DNA of 64,000 bases from positions 1,240,001-1,304,000 of the forward strand of contig NC_089184.1 of assembly GCF_947507565.1 (NCBI RefSeq), written 5' to 3'. Positions 1-10,102 of the stretch are shown here, one piece after another. This DNA is from Oscarella lobularis. Its lineage: Eukaryota > Porifera > Homoscleromorpha > Homosclerophorida > Oscarellidae. Positions within the stretch are counted from its first letter, which is position 1. Every line of letters starts with the position of its first letter. Made by a program: the position numbers and the translations under genes. The notes beneath the pieces were generated by a model. That model had not been told where the DNA came from, searched no databases, and worked only from the letters and a program-made list of their open reading frames with translations.

Positions 1-2777
1 GCCACGCCGACGTCATCGTCATCTGAACGTTCTTCGCCGTGATAGGCGACAATTGGCTCAGCGTCCTACGACGATCCGATTCGCTGTCGAAAAGGAACGT
101 ATCGTAAAGACACGAATAGGAAGTCGTCCACAGGTGACGCAGAAAGAACTCGGTGTATTCGAAGGCGGTCGGAAACTGCGTCGCGAGTTGATGAACGCAG
201 TCCAAGAAGAGCAAGAACACGGGAGAATGTTTCTAGTAGGAACATATCGGTCCGTGGCCCATTCAAAACGCTCGCTGTCTCACCTTGAGATCGCTGCCCG
301 GATCGTCGACGTTTCCGGCGGCCGCCGAGAAGCTCTTCGATTTCTTGATGTCGTAATCTTGAACCGTTTTCACTGGGCTCGTATTCGTTCGCTCTCTTTG
401 CTTCGGTCCGAGACTGTCGTCGCTGTCTGTCGGCGACAGGCTGCCCTTGTCGTACCAAGTCGTTTCCGGGTCTTTGCCGTCGGCTGGGCGACGAGGAAGC
501 GAAAAGGACGAGCCGGGCTGCGTAGCGACGGACAGATGGGATTTCTTAGCATTTCCAACCAGATGAGCACACCTGGAATAGAATCAGATGCAGATATAAC
601 GAAACTCTCTAGCAACTAAGGCAGCCCCAGCGGAATATGCACTTGGGAGCTTCGCTTTTCTCTTACCGTGTCATAAACCTGTGTCCTGCAACGACCCATT
701 CTTTCTGAATAAGCTCCTCCAGACCCTTCACTGTTCGATAATAAGGATCAATGATAATCTGAGCCAATGACGTGACGACGCAGGCCAAATCGCGACCGCC
801 GTCGGAATCTAAGCGAATTTCACGCCATACCCCTAAGCAACGTCTCTCGAGACTGACCTTCAATCAGAACGGAGTCTTTGCGTTCGTGGAGTAGAGAAAC
901 GGCGGTCGACGCCGCATCAAGACAGGCTCTAGAAATAAAATTATGATAGGCAACGCACCGGAGTCGATTCTTTACTTGACGCCGGCCATCCACTGCGTGT
1001 TGCCGAGATTGAGAAGCCATCTCGATTCGGTTTGCCAATCTTTGACTGCGTCTAAGACGAGAGAACTGATTATAGGGGCGGAACGCGAGCGGATGGGCGG
1101 ATGGAGTAATACCGAAAGTGCACAGCTCTTGAACCTTGTCGAAAGACGCTTGGAAATCTCGCGTCGACGGGCAGCACTTGTCCAAATTGATTACTTGAAC
1201 CTTTCCCGACCAAAAACTTGAGCTATCCAATGCCCGTCTCAAACTGAACACACACGCAAAGGGCGCTCAAAGAAAGAATCATATTTTTCGTTCGGTTCTG
1301 CGTACTTTCCGTCAGCCACGCTGCTCTTTTCGTTGATTTTTCGACAGGCACCGCGAAGTAGAGCAACACCCGTTTCCCAATGCGACCAACACCACGTCTA
1401 GAGACGACGAGATTGAGTAAGGATTGTCGTCTTCTCTGAGACCGTAGTACCGGAATTCGGCCGTGTTTGTGACACACAGCGGCGCTGAAGAGGTCGGTGT
1501 CTCGAACGGCCACAGGACATACCACAAAGGCAGGTAAACTGGAAAGAGATTATAAAACTTACTTGAAGGAGGACTTGCTTACCTTTCACACAACGCAAAC
1601 TGTTCATTTGCCGAAGATATCCTCCACTTGTCGCCAGCATTCAGACGATCCAACTCCTGAAATAAATCTTTTTTTATTAATCAAAATTGCCAATAGCGTG
1701 GCCAATACCTTCTGCCAGTCTTCCGCGGACCGAAAAGTGGAGACGTCACTAGATTCCGGCGTCCCTTCGTTTTGCAACGCACCGCTGAGCACTCTGGATT
1801 TTCGTCTTGCCAAGCTGCCGGCGTAATCGAAGGCAAAAACCCTCGTTATCGAAGTGGGGAATGCATAGACGGTCAAGCTGCTAATCAACTGGAAAGCAAA
1901 CATCTCGCGTTAATTCGTAGGCCAACTTCCTAACACCTGTTCTACCAAAGACACGTCTTCTTTCTTTGCAAACTTAAAACCGAACGAAATCTTGAAAAAA
2001 TCCTAAAACAAGAGTAAAAACCGTCAGCACAGCACAACGGAAACCCCGTTTACATTCGCACCTTGCAGAAAATTTCGAGCGAGCCAACGACTCCCTGCAT
2101 CCTAGTCTCATTGCTCAACCGTTTTCTCTTGGAACCCGTTTCTTCAGCTAGGAGCAAACCTCATTCAAAAGAGGTAAGGGAACACAATCAGCTTCTCTCA
2201 CTCGTCCAAGCGCGAGAAATCAGAGTCAACGGAATGTTGTGACTGTCCGAAGCAACAGGCGCCGCAGAATCGTTTTCCTCCTCACTCTAAAAGAGACTCT
2301 TCGTTTGCCGAAACCAAAAAGCGTAGAGCCACGCCCCCGCGCGCATGCCGAAGACCGAAAACATATACCATGACGACGATTTCCTCACCAAGTCGTACGA
2401 CGACCGATCGGCCGGTATGAAGCTGAGTTTGTAGTTGGTGACGAAAAGGACGCCGATCGTGCCGTGGGATCGTTCGCTGAGTAGACGATATTTGGTCGTG
2501 CTTCGTACCTGGGCCAGCACGACTTCGCCTGCGCGGGGAGAAATGATCGAGGAGACGCGCCTCGCGAGAAACGCCCCCCCATCGTCTAGAGGCGTGTTTT
2601 TTCATTCTGACCGGCGAGGAGCTCGTCGGGACCCGCGGGTTCCTTGAAGACGGCCGTCTGTTTCACTTTCGAACGCGGATCGGCTTCGTCGTGATCGGCG
2701 GAGGCGGGCGGCGCTTTCGCGGCGTTCGGATTCGACGTCGCGCTTGTCGACGCCTCGCGCGCGACGCCATTTTCCAT
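1..2777 (-). CDS. Myotubularin-related pseudophosphatase, MTMR10/11/12 type (C-terminal end beyond window)
   Basis: Multi-exon gene (about 15 exons, introns mostly ~50 bp) starting at the ATG at 2775-2777 and leaving the window at base 1. Pieced together from the sequence: a GRAM/PH part around 2380-2535 (reads GTIGVLFVTNYKLSFI), then SLEIFCKDFFKISFGFKF, FAFDYAG, WRISSANEQF, RIP-TWCWSHWETGVALLR (split by a 50-bp intron near 1400), DPYYRTVKGLEELIQKEW and AGHRF, and near the left edge SPVFLLFLDCVHQLATQFP. These follow the order of the myotubularin fold. The loop that in active myotubularins is Cys-x5-Arg reads EDSDGGRDLACV (around 775-825, split by an intron), so the nucleophilic Cys is absent. 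MTMR10-12 are catalytically dead adaptors that pair with active phosphoinositide 3-phosphatases on endosomal membranes; that role is inferred here. Exon borders are mine; the family call is strong. Confidence 0.87.
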
Positions 2778-3008
2778 TGTTACGACGACGGCGAGAACGC
2801 TAAACGGACTCGACTGTGATGTGATTGAGATGAGAATGCAGGAGGGGTATCCGGGACGGGACGAACGAGCTCGTATCCGGGGGGGCGTACAATTCGCAGG
2901 GTTTCTATTTTTCCGATACACTAATGTCATTATAAGACAAATACTGTAACAACACGTCTTGATGACGTAATTAATCTATAAACGCAACTTTCTTTTCGAA
3001 ACTCCAAG

Positions 3009-4268
3009 TTAGATGCTATAGACTGCCCTAAGAGATGCAATGACCTTGACTACGGGCAGAAAGATAGCCATCCAAATAGGCAAGCTGTAGTACTGCAGGT
3101 AGTAAATGACATCCGTAACTTGAACAATACCGAAGACGTTGAGAACTCCAGGCGTCATAGGAGGCAAATAGAGGACAGTCCAATAGTGCTCGATCACGTA
3201 ATAATGAGTCAAATCGAGAGAAGACAAATCCATTCCATTCTAAAAAGGACCTATTTCTGATTAACAATCGTTTATATAACAATTTGGTACCATTTCCTTG
3301 ATGAAATTTCTAACGGTTTTCTGAATAGCCTCTTCCAGAAGATGAGCCTTGACAAGAAAGTAGAGTCCTAGACTTGTCAAGACGAGAACAGCCACAAGCA
3401 GACTAATCCTAGTACAATCAGTGCTCAGCTATGAAATATGGAGCACCTGAGCACCTACCACGCTTTGATCCTTCTGGGAGTCAGACGATTTTTTGCCAGA
3501 ATGTTGTCATAGAGATGCCAAAGCAAGGCAGTGATCCCACACTAACAAAAAAAAGAAGATTTCAACTTTGAACGTTGGGCTTTTCTCTTTACTCACCGTG
3601 TAAAGCAGACAGAGCATCCAATCAAAAAAATTTGCATCCGACCACGAATAGACCAGATCCCTGTCAATTTTATCCTAAAGAAAGACTGAAAACGACACGA
3701 CGCATACAAAGCAGCCTCCTCACCATAAGCGTCGAAAGATCACGATGCCAAGTCAGAACAGATTCGCGAAACGAGGCGTTATCAAAAGTCAGGCGATGTT
3801 TTCCACTGAACCCTCTCATTTCTTCGGTGTAACGAGTCAGTTTAGTCATAGTATCTCCTAGGAAACCAATAAACGCTCCTACGTCATTGTTATTTTAATT
3901 CGATTACCGTGGATTGCAATGACCGTCGCGCACGTGCACAAAATTAGGGCGAGGCAAAAAGCGCTGAGAAATATGACGTCATTGCGATTCAGTCTCATGT
4001 CGTCCATTGCCGGCCACATGGTGACACCTCCGCCGACGGGCGGCTTCGATTTTGATTCGAGGTGCTTTGCGATTAGTTCGCGTCGGCGAGTCGCCACGTG
4101 ATGCTGCTGGTTTTTTAACTGAGCAAGCGACGGGCTAACTGGCTTGCCACCCGCTTCGCGTTCTTTCTCGAACTCCTTGACGCGGCCTTCCATCACTCTT
4201 GCACCGCAGGAGTCGGTTCCGGACGTATCCTTTAGCAGCGTTTGGCGCTTTAGCGACCTCAGTTCCAT
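3009..4268 (-). CDS. Multipass membrane protein, family not recognised
   Basis: Six exons join in phase: 4268-3908, 3857-3724, 3674-3597, 3541-3459, 3408-3291, 3239-3009, giving 334 residues. Introns are 49-55 bp. About the first 90 residues are charged and look cytosolic. Four hydrophobic segments follow: one around DVIFLSAFCLALILCTC, one around FFDWMLCLLYTCGITALLW, one around ISLLVAVLVLTSLGLYFLV, and a C-terminal one around YSLPIWMAIFLPVVKVIASL. Between the last two lies a conserved-looking aromatic stretch (LDLTHYYVIEHYWTVLYLP). I do not recognise the family. The start is uncertain: two further small exons upstream (4522-4491 and 4435-4372) encode MEDGIFLYWFVLLMNFYVSS, a good extra membrane span, but join this frame only through a weak acceptor at 4248. 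The gene lies 3' of VPS26C on the same strand. Confidence 0.6.
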
Positions 4269-4553
4269 TTTGGATAGCAACCGTCCCGGATATGCTGTAG
4301 GCGCTAACAAAAACAATATATACTGTACAGTAGTAGTATCGTGAGAATGTCAAAAATATGCTTCCCTTTACTCTGATGGCCTGGAAAGAGTAAAACTCCT
4401 GCACGATGGACGATACGTAAAAGTTCATCAAAAGCCTGTAGTCATAGGAACAATCTCAGTACAGTTCGCAAACCAACTACGACTTCTTACACAAACCAGT
4501 ACAAAAAAATACCGTCTTCCATCTCTATCTAACTCTGGTACGCCCCACCCCAA

Positions 4554-5456
4554 TCAAAACCGAGTCAACTTAATGGGAAAATTCTCCGTAATCAAATGAT
4601 CGTCCTTAAAAATGACGACAATATTCACTTCGAACTCGACCTTGAAACTGCTCGTCGCAAGCGTGGGACAGGTGAAGAGTCGCGGAAAAATCATATAGAT
4701 AGGTATGGGCATGCCACGACAGACGTCCCCATCGCCGATCTGTATGTTCTGTATCTCGGTCGGATCCCTCGCATATCCCTCGGCGCAGCCGCACGTCTCG
4801 ACGCGAACGAGCTGGAGTTCAATCGACTTGATGGGCACCGACGATTTTTCAACAATCAACTCGCCTCGAAGGGGCTCGGTGATGAGACAGGAGGCCGAGT
4901 CGAGATGACCGGTGATGAGAAACTTCGGCAATCCCGTCTTCTCCTTCGCCTGATTCAACGACTGGGGCGTTATTTCGAAATCGACTCGCTTCTGATCGCT
5001 CGCTTTCATCGACGTCGACGAATCGGGTTTGTATTCGACGAGAAATTCCTGCTGCTTGTTGAGATCGCGCGAGAGAAGCGATCGTTTCATGTCGCATCGG
5101 ATCGTGTATTGGATGTTGACGAAGACGCCGTGATACGTTTCGTAGAGCGGCTTGCCTTGTTTCGCCTTGAGCGGAAATTCGAAGGGGATCTCCGTCTTGC
5201 CGCTCGGTATCTTGCCGGCTTTGGCGAGATCCATGCTGTATTCGAGTAGTTGGATCGGTTTGAGGGAGTTGTAGAAGGCTTCGAAGAGTCCGACGCTCTT
5301 TGCGCTCAATTGGAGGCTCACCGAGCCTTCCAGGGAGAGCGCGATGCCCTGGTGAGGCAATTCGTTCTTGGTCGTCACGGCGACGACGCCCCTGATGAGT
5401 TCGCCTTCGCGGTAGACTTTGTTCGCCTTCTTCAGCTTGATCTCGATCGTAGCCAT
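4554..5456 (-). CDS. VPS26C: VPS26C (DSCR3), arrestin-fold subunit of the retriever complex
   Basis: A single intronless reading of 300 residues that matches the Down syndrome critical region 3 protein along its whole length. Diagnostic stretches are LSAKSVGLFEAFYNSLKPIQ, YETYHGVFVNIQYTIRCDMK, VETCGCAEGYARDPTEIQNI, and near the C-terminus FRLFTCPTL-like and HLITENFP segments. The length equals the usual family length, so it is complete. VPS26C has two arrestin-like lobes and, with VPS35L and VPS29, forms retriever, which works with the CCC and WASH complexes to recycle cargo such as integrins from endosomes. Its presence in one exon among intron-rich neighbours is notable and may reflect intron loss. 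The next minus-strand gene may begin only 32 bp downstream of its stop codon. The spacer to the divergent plus-strand gene is 282 bp. Confidence 0.95.
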   Translation of the reverse strand: MATIEIKLKKANKVYREGELIRGVVAVTTKNELPHQGIALSLEGSVSLQLSAKSVGLFEAFYNSLKPIQLLEYSMDLAKAGKIPSGKTEIPFEFPLKAKQGKPLYETYHGVFVNIQYTIRCDMKRSLLSRDLNKQQEFLVEYKPDSSTSMKASDQKRVDFEITPQSLNQAKEKTGLPKFLITGHLDSASCLITEPLRGELIVEKSSVPIKSIELQLVRVETCGCAEGYARDPTEIQNIQIGDGDVCRGMPIPIYMIFPRLFTCPTLATSSFKVEFEVNIVVIFKDDHLITENFPIKLTRF

Positions 5457-5738
5457 GTTCGGGTTGATACGGGACAGACCTGCTGCATCCGCCCACTTGA
5501 GAACAACCGCGGGTACTGTATCCTTTTTTCGGTAATTTTTTTGTAGAGCTTCTCAGACTCGTCCTGTAATGGGCCCTGTAATGTTTGGTTGATTTGGTTG
5601 ATTTGGTTGATACGGGTACGTGCAGCGTCGTCTCCGCCCACTCGATACCATAGAAACATCGTCAGGAGAAATTTCGGCAAAACAAAACCTTCCTGTTCGA
5701 GCCAAAGCACCGCCACGGTGACGAGAAAACAATACAAA
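5457..5738. promoter_or_regulatory. Divergent spacer between VPS26C and the first PAE-ABCG gene
   Basis: This 282-bp interval separates two start codons that point away from each other, so it should hold both 5' ends. It contains three tandem copies of a 9-bp unit (TTGATTTGG) at about 5586-5612. No clear TATA box is seen. An open frame from 5589 runs into the plus-strand gene, but its residues before the Met at 5739 are low in hydrophobicity and precede a clear signal peptide, so I treat them as untranslated. Confidence 0.4.
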
Positions 5739-8700
5739 ATGAAGACGAAGAGCTCTATTATCATTCTGACAATTCTCTCCTCACTTCAATTTTCATTCAG
5801 CTCCGGCTCGCTTCTCCGAAAAACGTTCGTTAGAAATGCTGCTCAGAGATACGCAGTCTGCAACGATTTTTCGCCCGCTGCCTACTACATTCGCATCGGA
5901 AGTGCGAGCAAATGGATCATTCATCTCGAAGGCGGGCAGAGTTGCTACAGTGCAAGCGACTGTAACAATCGGTACAAAAGCGATATAAACAAAGTCTTCA
6001 TGTCGTCGCTCGGCCTTCCGGAATCAGCCGAGGGAAGAGACTTGCTCTCGACAAATCCTCGCGACAATCCAACATTTCACGATTTCAGCCACGTTCTAAT
6101 TCCTTTCTGCAGCAGCGATTCCTGGCTTGGACAGGGATACCACGAAGCCTTCTCAACGAACGGCTCCTTTGCGTTTTACGACAACAAGACGGTGAACGAT
6201 TTCGTGTTTCGAGGAGCGACAATATTTCGGTCCGTAATCGAAGATTTGCACACCTCCGGTCTATCTCAGGCGAAAGAAGTCGTCCTATGCGGTAGCAGTG
6301 CCGGTGGAGTGGGAGCTGTCAATCATATACGGTGGCTCGAGACTGAATTGACCAACGCAACCGTATCCGTAATCGCTGACTCTGCTTGGTCTATTGACTT
6401 CGAAGGCAACTTAGCCAGCAGGTTTCAATTCGGCGTCGCTGCTCTCCTGTGGAATTATCAACAGCTATCGGCTTGTCGAGACGTCTCGCGAGGATACCCG
6501 TGCTGTGTGAGCCTCAAATGCATGCTGGAATCGAGTGAAAATGGATATCCGAAGGACGTGCCGCTGTTTCTTGTTAATAGCTTGTACGATATAATCGTCA
6601 TTCTTCTCTCCACCAGACGCGTTTACGGTGCTGACGACGTGAAAATGGGAGACTACGCCCGAACGTCGGTCGTGTACGGTGGAGCGGTCAACGAATCGCT
6701 GGAAAAGGCTCTGCTTATTCCGTCGGTCAGCTACTTTCTCACGGGATGCAGTCAAAACGTCTATTTCGCCACGTCGTCGCTCTGGGACGACGACGACGTT
6801 TATAACGTCTCGACTTCGCACGAATATACGGCGACGGGTATCGCCTCCTTCAAACAGACAATCAAATCGAATACTTGGACGTCAGTCACAATCAATGATA
6901 CCTCTCTGAGACAGGCCGTTCACGACTGGTACCGAGAAAATTTCACTACAAAACAGAGACACCAAGATAACTGCGGAGGAATTCTATGCAATCCTAGCTG
7001 TCCTGATACGCTCGAATTCACTATGTTTTCAAATCGATGGCAGAAGGCACTGGAGTCGTTCGTCGTCAGCATAGCGCTTTCGCTTACCATATTCTGCGTT
7101 TTGGCGAAGATTACTATGCTAATATGCCAGCAGGTTTTGATACGAAAATACGTCAACTTCAACGGCCGGATTTTGCACCTCGACGAAAAAGAGCAATACA
7201 TTCCAGTTTGTCCTGAAGAGGAACAGATGAATATATCGTGCCTCGCTCTCCAGTACTACCCACCGAAAGAAAGAGGCCTTAAGCTACGACGTCCATCACT
7301 TCGACGCACAGAACCCGTGCAGAATGAGGGAAAGTCGGATCGCTGCATCCTCAGCGGCGTGACAGCATATTTCAATCCGGGCGAAATCATAGCGGTGATG
7401 GGACCGTCGGGAAGCGGAAAAACAACTTTCCTCGACCTGTTGACAGATCGAAAATGGGAAGGAATTCACCAAGTACGACAATTAGAGCAAACCTTAGAGA
7501 AACGAACTGGTCTTTTTAGGGAAAGGTTCTGATCAACGGAAATTTGAGAGAGGAGGTTATTGACAACTTCAGCTATAGCACTGGCTACGTTCTCCAATTG
7601 GCCTCGCCGTTTTATGAAGAATTGACCGTTGCACAGAACCTGCTTTACGCAGCCATATTATATCTTTCGAGAACGATGACATGGGAGGAACAGTTCACCA
7701 GAATTCATCAAGTCCTAGCGGAGGTACGTGTCTCTCGTAATATAAATCAATAAATAATCAGACCTCTTTTTTGAAGACGGGACTGTCTGAGCTTGCCGAC
7801 AGGAAAGTTGGAGGAGCAACCGGCGGACTGAGCGGTGGACAGAAGCGACGTCTGTGCGTTGCTATACAGCTTCTCAATCTGCCCAACATCGTTTTTCTTG
7901 ACGAGCCAACTTCTGGTTAGTCGTCTCTTTGATAAGGTCAGCGTCGCACGCCTTCCTTTCGTAGGTCTCGACGCTTCGTCAAGTCTGGAGTTGCTTCGCG
8001 CTCTTCACTGCTTAGCTCTCAGCGGACGCTGCGTTATTCTGACAATTCATCAGCCAAGGATGGAGATATTTCACATGTTTGATAGGATTCTGTTGCTGTC
8101 AAATGGGCAAGTAATCCGAATAGAAGCTGCTCAATCTTGGGGCACCCTTTCTTCATTGATGCGTAGATCGCCTACTTCGGAAGCCCCTTTGACGCTCCCA
8201 ATTTTTTTCGAGAAGCCCTAAAAGAATCTGGTGTCACGGTAAAACGCGTTTAATGTAAGAAATACGTCTCTGATGTGACGATGTAGTTGCCCGCTGAAAA
8301 CAATCCAGCCGACTTCATCATGGACATGCTGACGAACAGAAAAGCGCAAGCCTGCGTTCTCGACTACTACAAGGCCAGTGGAGAGGCGGACGCCATTTCC
8401 ATCGCCGTAGAACAGCAGGAAAAGGGTTCCACTACCCTAAAGGAGAAGTGAGAAAGACATTGATTAATTAAATGGAAGCGCTTTATGTAAGCACCTCACT
8501 TTTTAGAAATAATCCCGGCATAGTGTACCGAGTGTTCGCCCTGGAATGTCGAGCATCGTCGCGCCAAACGATGTCACTGCGACTCTATCTTCCACTTATA
8601 ACTCTATTTCAAGCACTAATTCTTGGTAAGCCCCTAGAGTTATCAGGTATACCTGAGGTGTGTCTGTGCTTTTTCTTTCCTTTAGGTACCGTCTATCTAA

Positions 8701-9861
8701 AATCTTCCAGCAATCTGATGATTTTGGCCGCTATGTGCGTATCTACCTGCTCCGGCGTTATGTTCGTGAGTCCCGTCGTCATGGGTCTGCTGTCTCGTTC
8801 CCTGAACATATTTACTCTTGAAAAGCAAGACGGAGTGAGCTTTTCGATCGACGTCGTCTTACATACTTTTATTCGAGTCTCGGCCGTCAGCGTCATCCCG
8901 TTCGCCGTTTCCTTTACCATCGTCTATCTCAGCGTCTTGCAGGAGTACAATTTCTCCGACTTTTCAATGATTCTTCTCATTCAGACGTCCGTCAGTAACG
9001 CCTGGATAGCGATTCTCATTTTCGCCATCGGTTTTAGCCCGACCATGGCTGGGAGCGTCTGCCCGTCGCTCGCGGCCCTCGGCACATTCTTCGGCGGATT
9101 TCTCATAGTCCCAAGCGAAATTCCGTCTTATTACCAATGGGTTCTTCTCATAAATCCAACTTATTGGGGCTATTCTGCCTCCGCTCGTCTCCTTCTCGAA
9201 AAGGATCTCGTTGAATGTCCGTACAAGTCAGCCTTCGAATGCTTTCCCTCATCCGGATTGGCTCTGCTCAATGAATTTGGCTTAGAAGAGACGAACGTCT
9301 ACGTTTCGCTTGCTTCTCTGTTCGGTCTAACAGTCGTTCCACTCATTCTCGTCGTCTTTGTTCTCCACGTTCGATACACTCCCCAGTTCTGGGAGAGACT
9401 CATCGAATCTCTTTCCCAAAAGATCAAATCAAAAAGGTTAGAACGTGTACAATCTCCCTTACTGTTACGAGTACGAAATACGTCGTAGAACTCCCGAAGA
9501 GCCCACCAAAACAGGGAAGGACTCGGATTCAGCTCCAGTCCACCGAATAAGTGTCGTTGCTCAACTTCAAGGTCCAGTGCTCCCAGCGACTGTTCAGAGC
9601 TCCGACTCTTTCAAAAAGGTTCGCCATCACACCGTGAGACGACGCAGTTGCTGGTGCGAAGAGAAGCCCATGAAGGAAGTTGATTCGGAAGAAGCAAACG
9701 TCATCAATCGATTGGCAACCATTTCGGAAGAGAGTCTTGGACGACTTCAAAGAGTTCACAATCGCCGAGAATCATCGAGAATTCTAGACATACGAAAGGG
9801 AATGATGAACAAAATTTTGGCGTCTCTATCTGACGAATCACTGACCGATTTACTTACCTAA
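5739..9861 (+). CDS. Pectinacetylesterase/Notum-like domain fused to ABCG transporter, copy A (1232 aa)
   Basis: Nine exons: 5739-7472, 7520-7723, 7777-7915, 7965-8110, 8167-8238, 8287-8447, 8507-8625, 8686-9436, 9489-9861; every junction is GT..AG and in phase. A signal peptide starts at the Met ([18 protein letters not shown]). An extracellular pectinacetylesterase/Notum-like hydrolase domain spans about residues 30-430, with [17 protein letters not shown] and the nucleophile motif GSSAGG (Ser187), Asp284 in NSLYD, and CSQN at 337-340, where relatives have His. One membrane span (about 440-462) leads to a cytosolic ATPase: Walker [10 protein letters not shown] (555), signature LSGGQKRR, Walker [11 protein letters not shown], His loop TIHQPR. 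An ABCG membrane domain and a 124-residue tail follow. The architecture would place the hydrolase outside and the ATPase inside. Predicted catalytic His is Asn340, so the hydrolase half may be inactive. Exon order rules out an assembly join of two genes unless the long first exon, which reads through both parts, is chimeric. Confidence 0.88.
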
Positions 9862-10102
9862 CTATAACCAGTGAAAAATCAATACATGCATATGTACTTT
9901 AGATAAAAGTCCCCAACAACGATTCGCAGCGAACTTCAACAAAGTGACGCGCTTGTGAAAACATTGGCTCACAGGTACGTGCTTGGGCAACCGACGTCGC
10001 GTCTTGTCTTATGCTAATGACTGGAGAGCCTGGCACGCCCGCCCACCGTACATATCTCCTCATCCCGCATCATTCCCACCACGCACCTTTCAACAGGAAG
10101 CC

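Noticed and set aside
53..619. A 188-codon plus-strand frame at the left edge
   Set aside because: It lies antisense to well-matching MTMR exons (for example the SPVFLLFLDCVHQL exon) and its product resembles nothing.
2488..2519. A 32-nt GT..AG intron within the MTMR GRAM part
   Set aside because: Reading through gives the better family match (VLAQVRSTTKYRLLSERSHG), so the sequence is taken as exon.
4596..5249. A 217-codon plus-strand frame opposite VPS26C
   Set aside because: Mirror of a strongly conserved gene on the other strand; Arg/Asp-rich shadow peptide.
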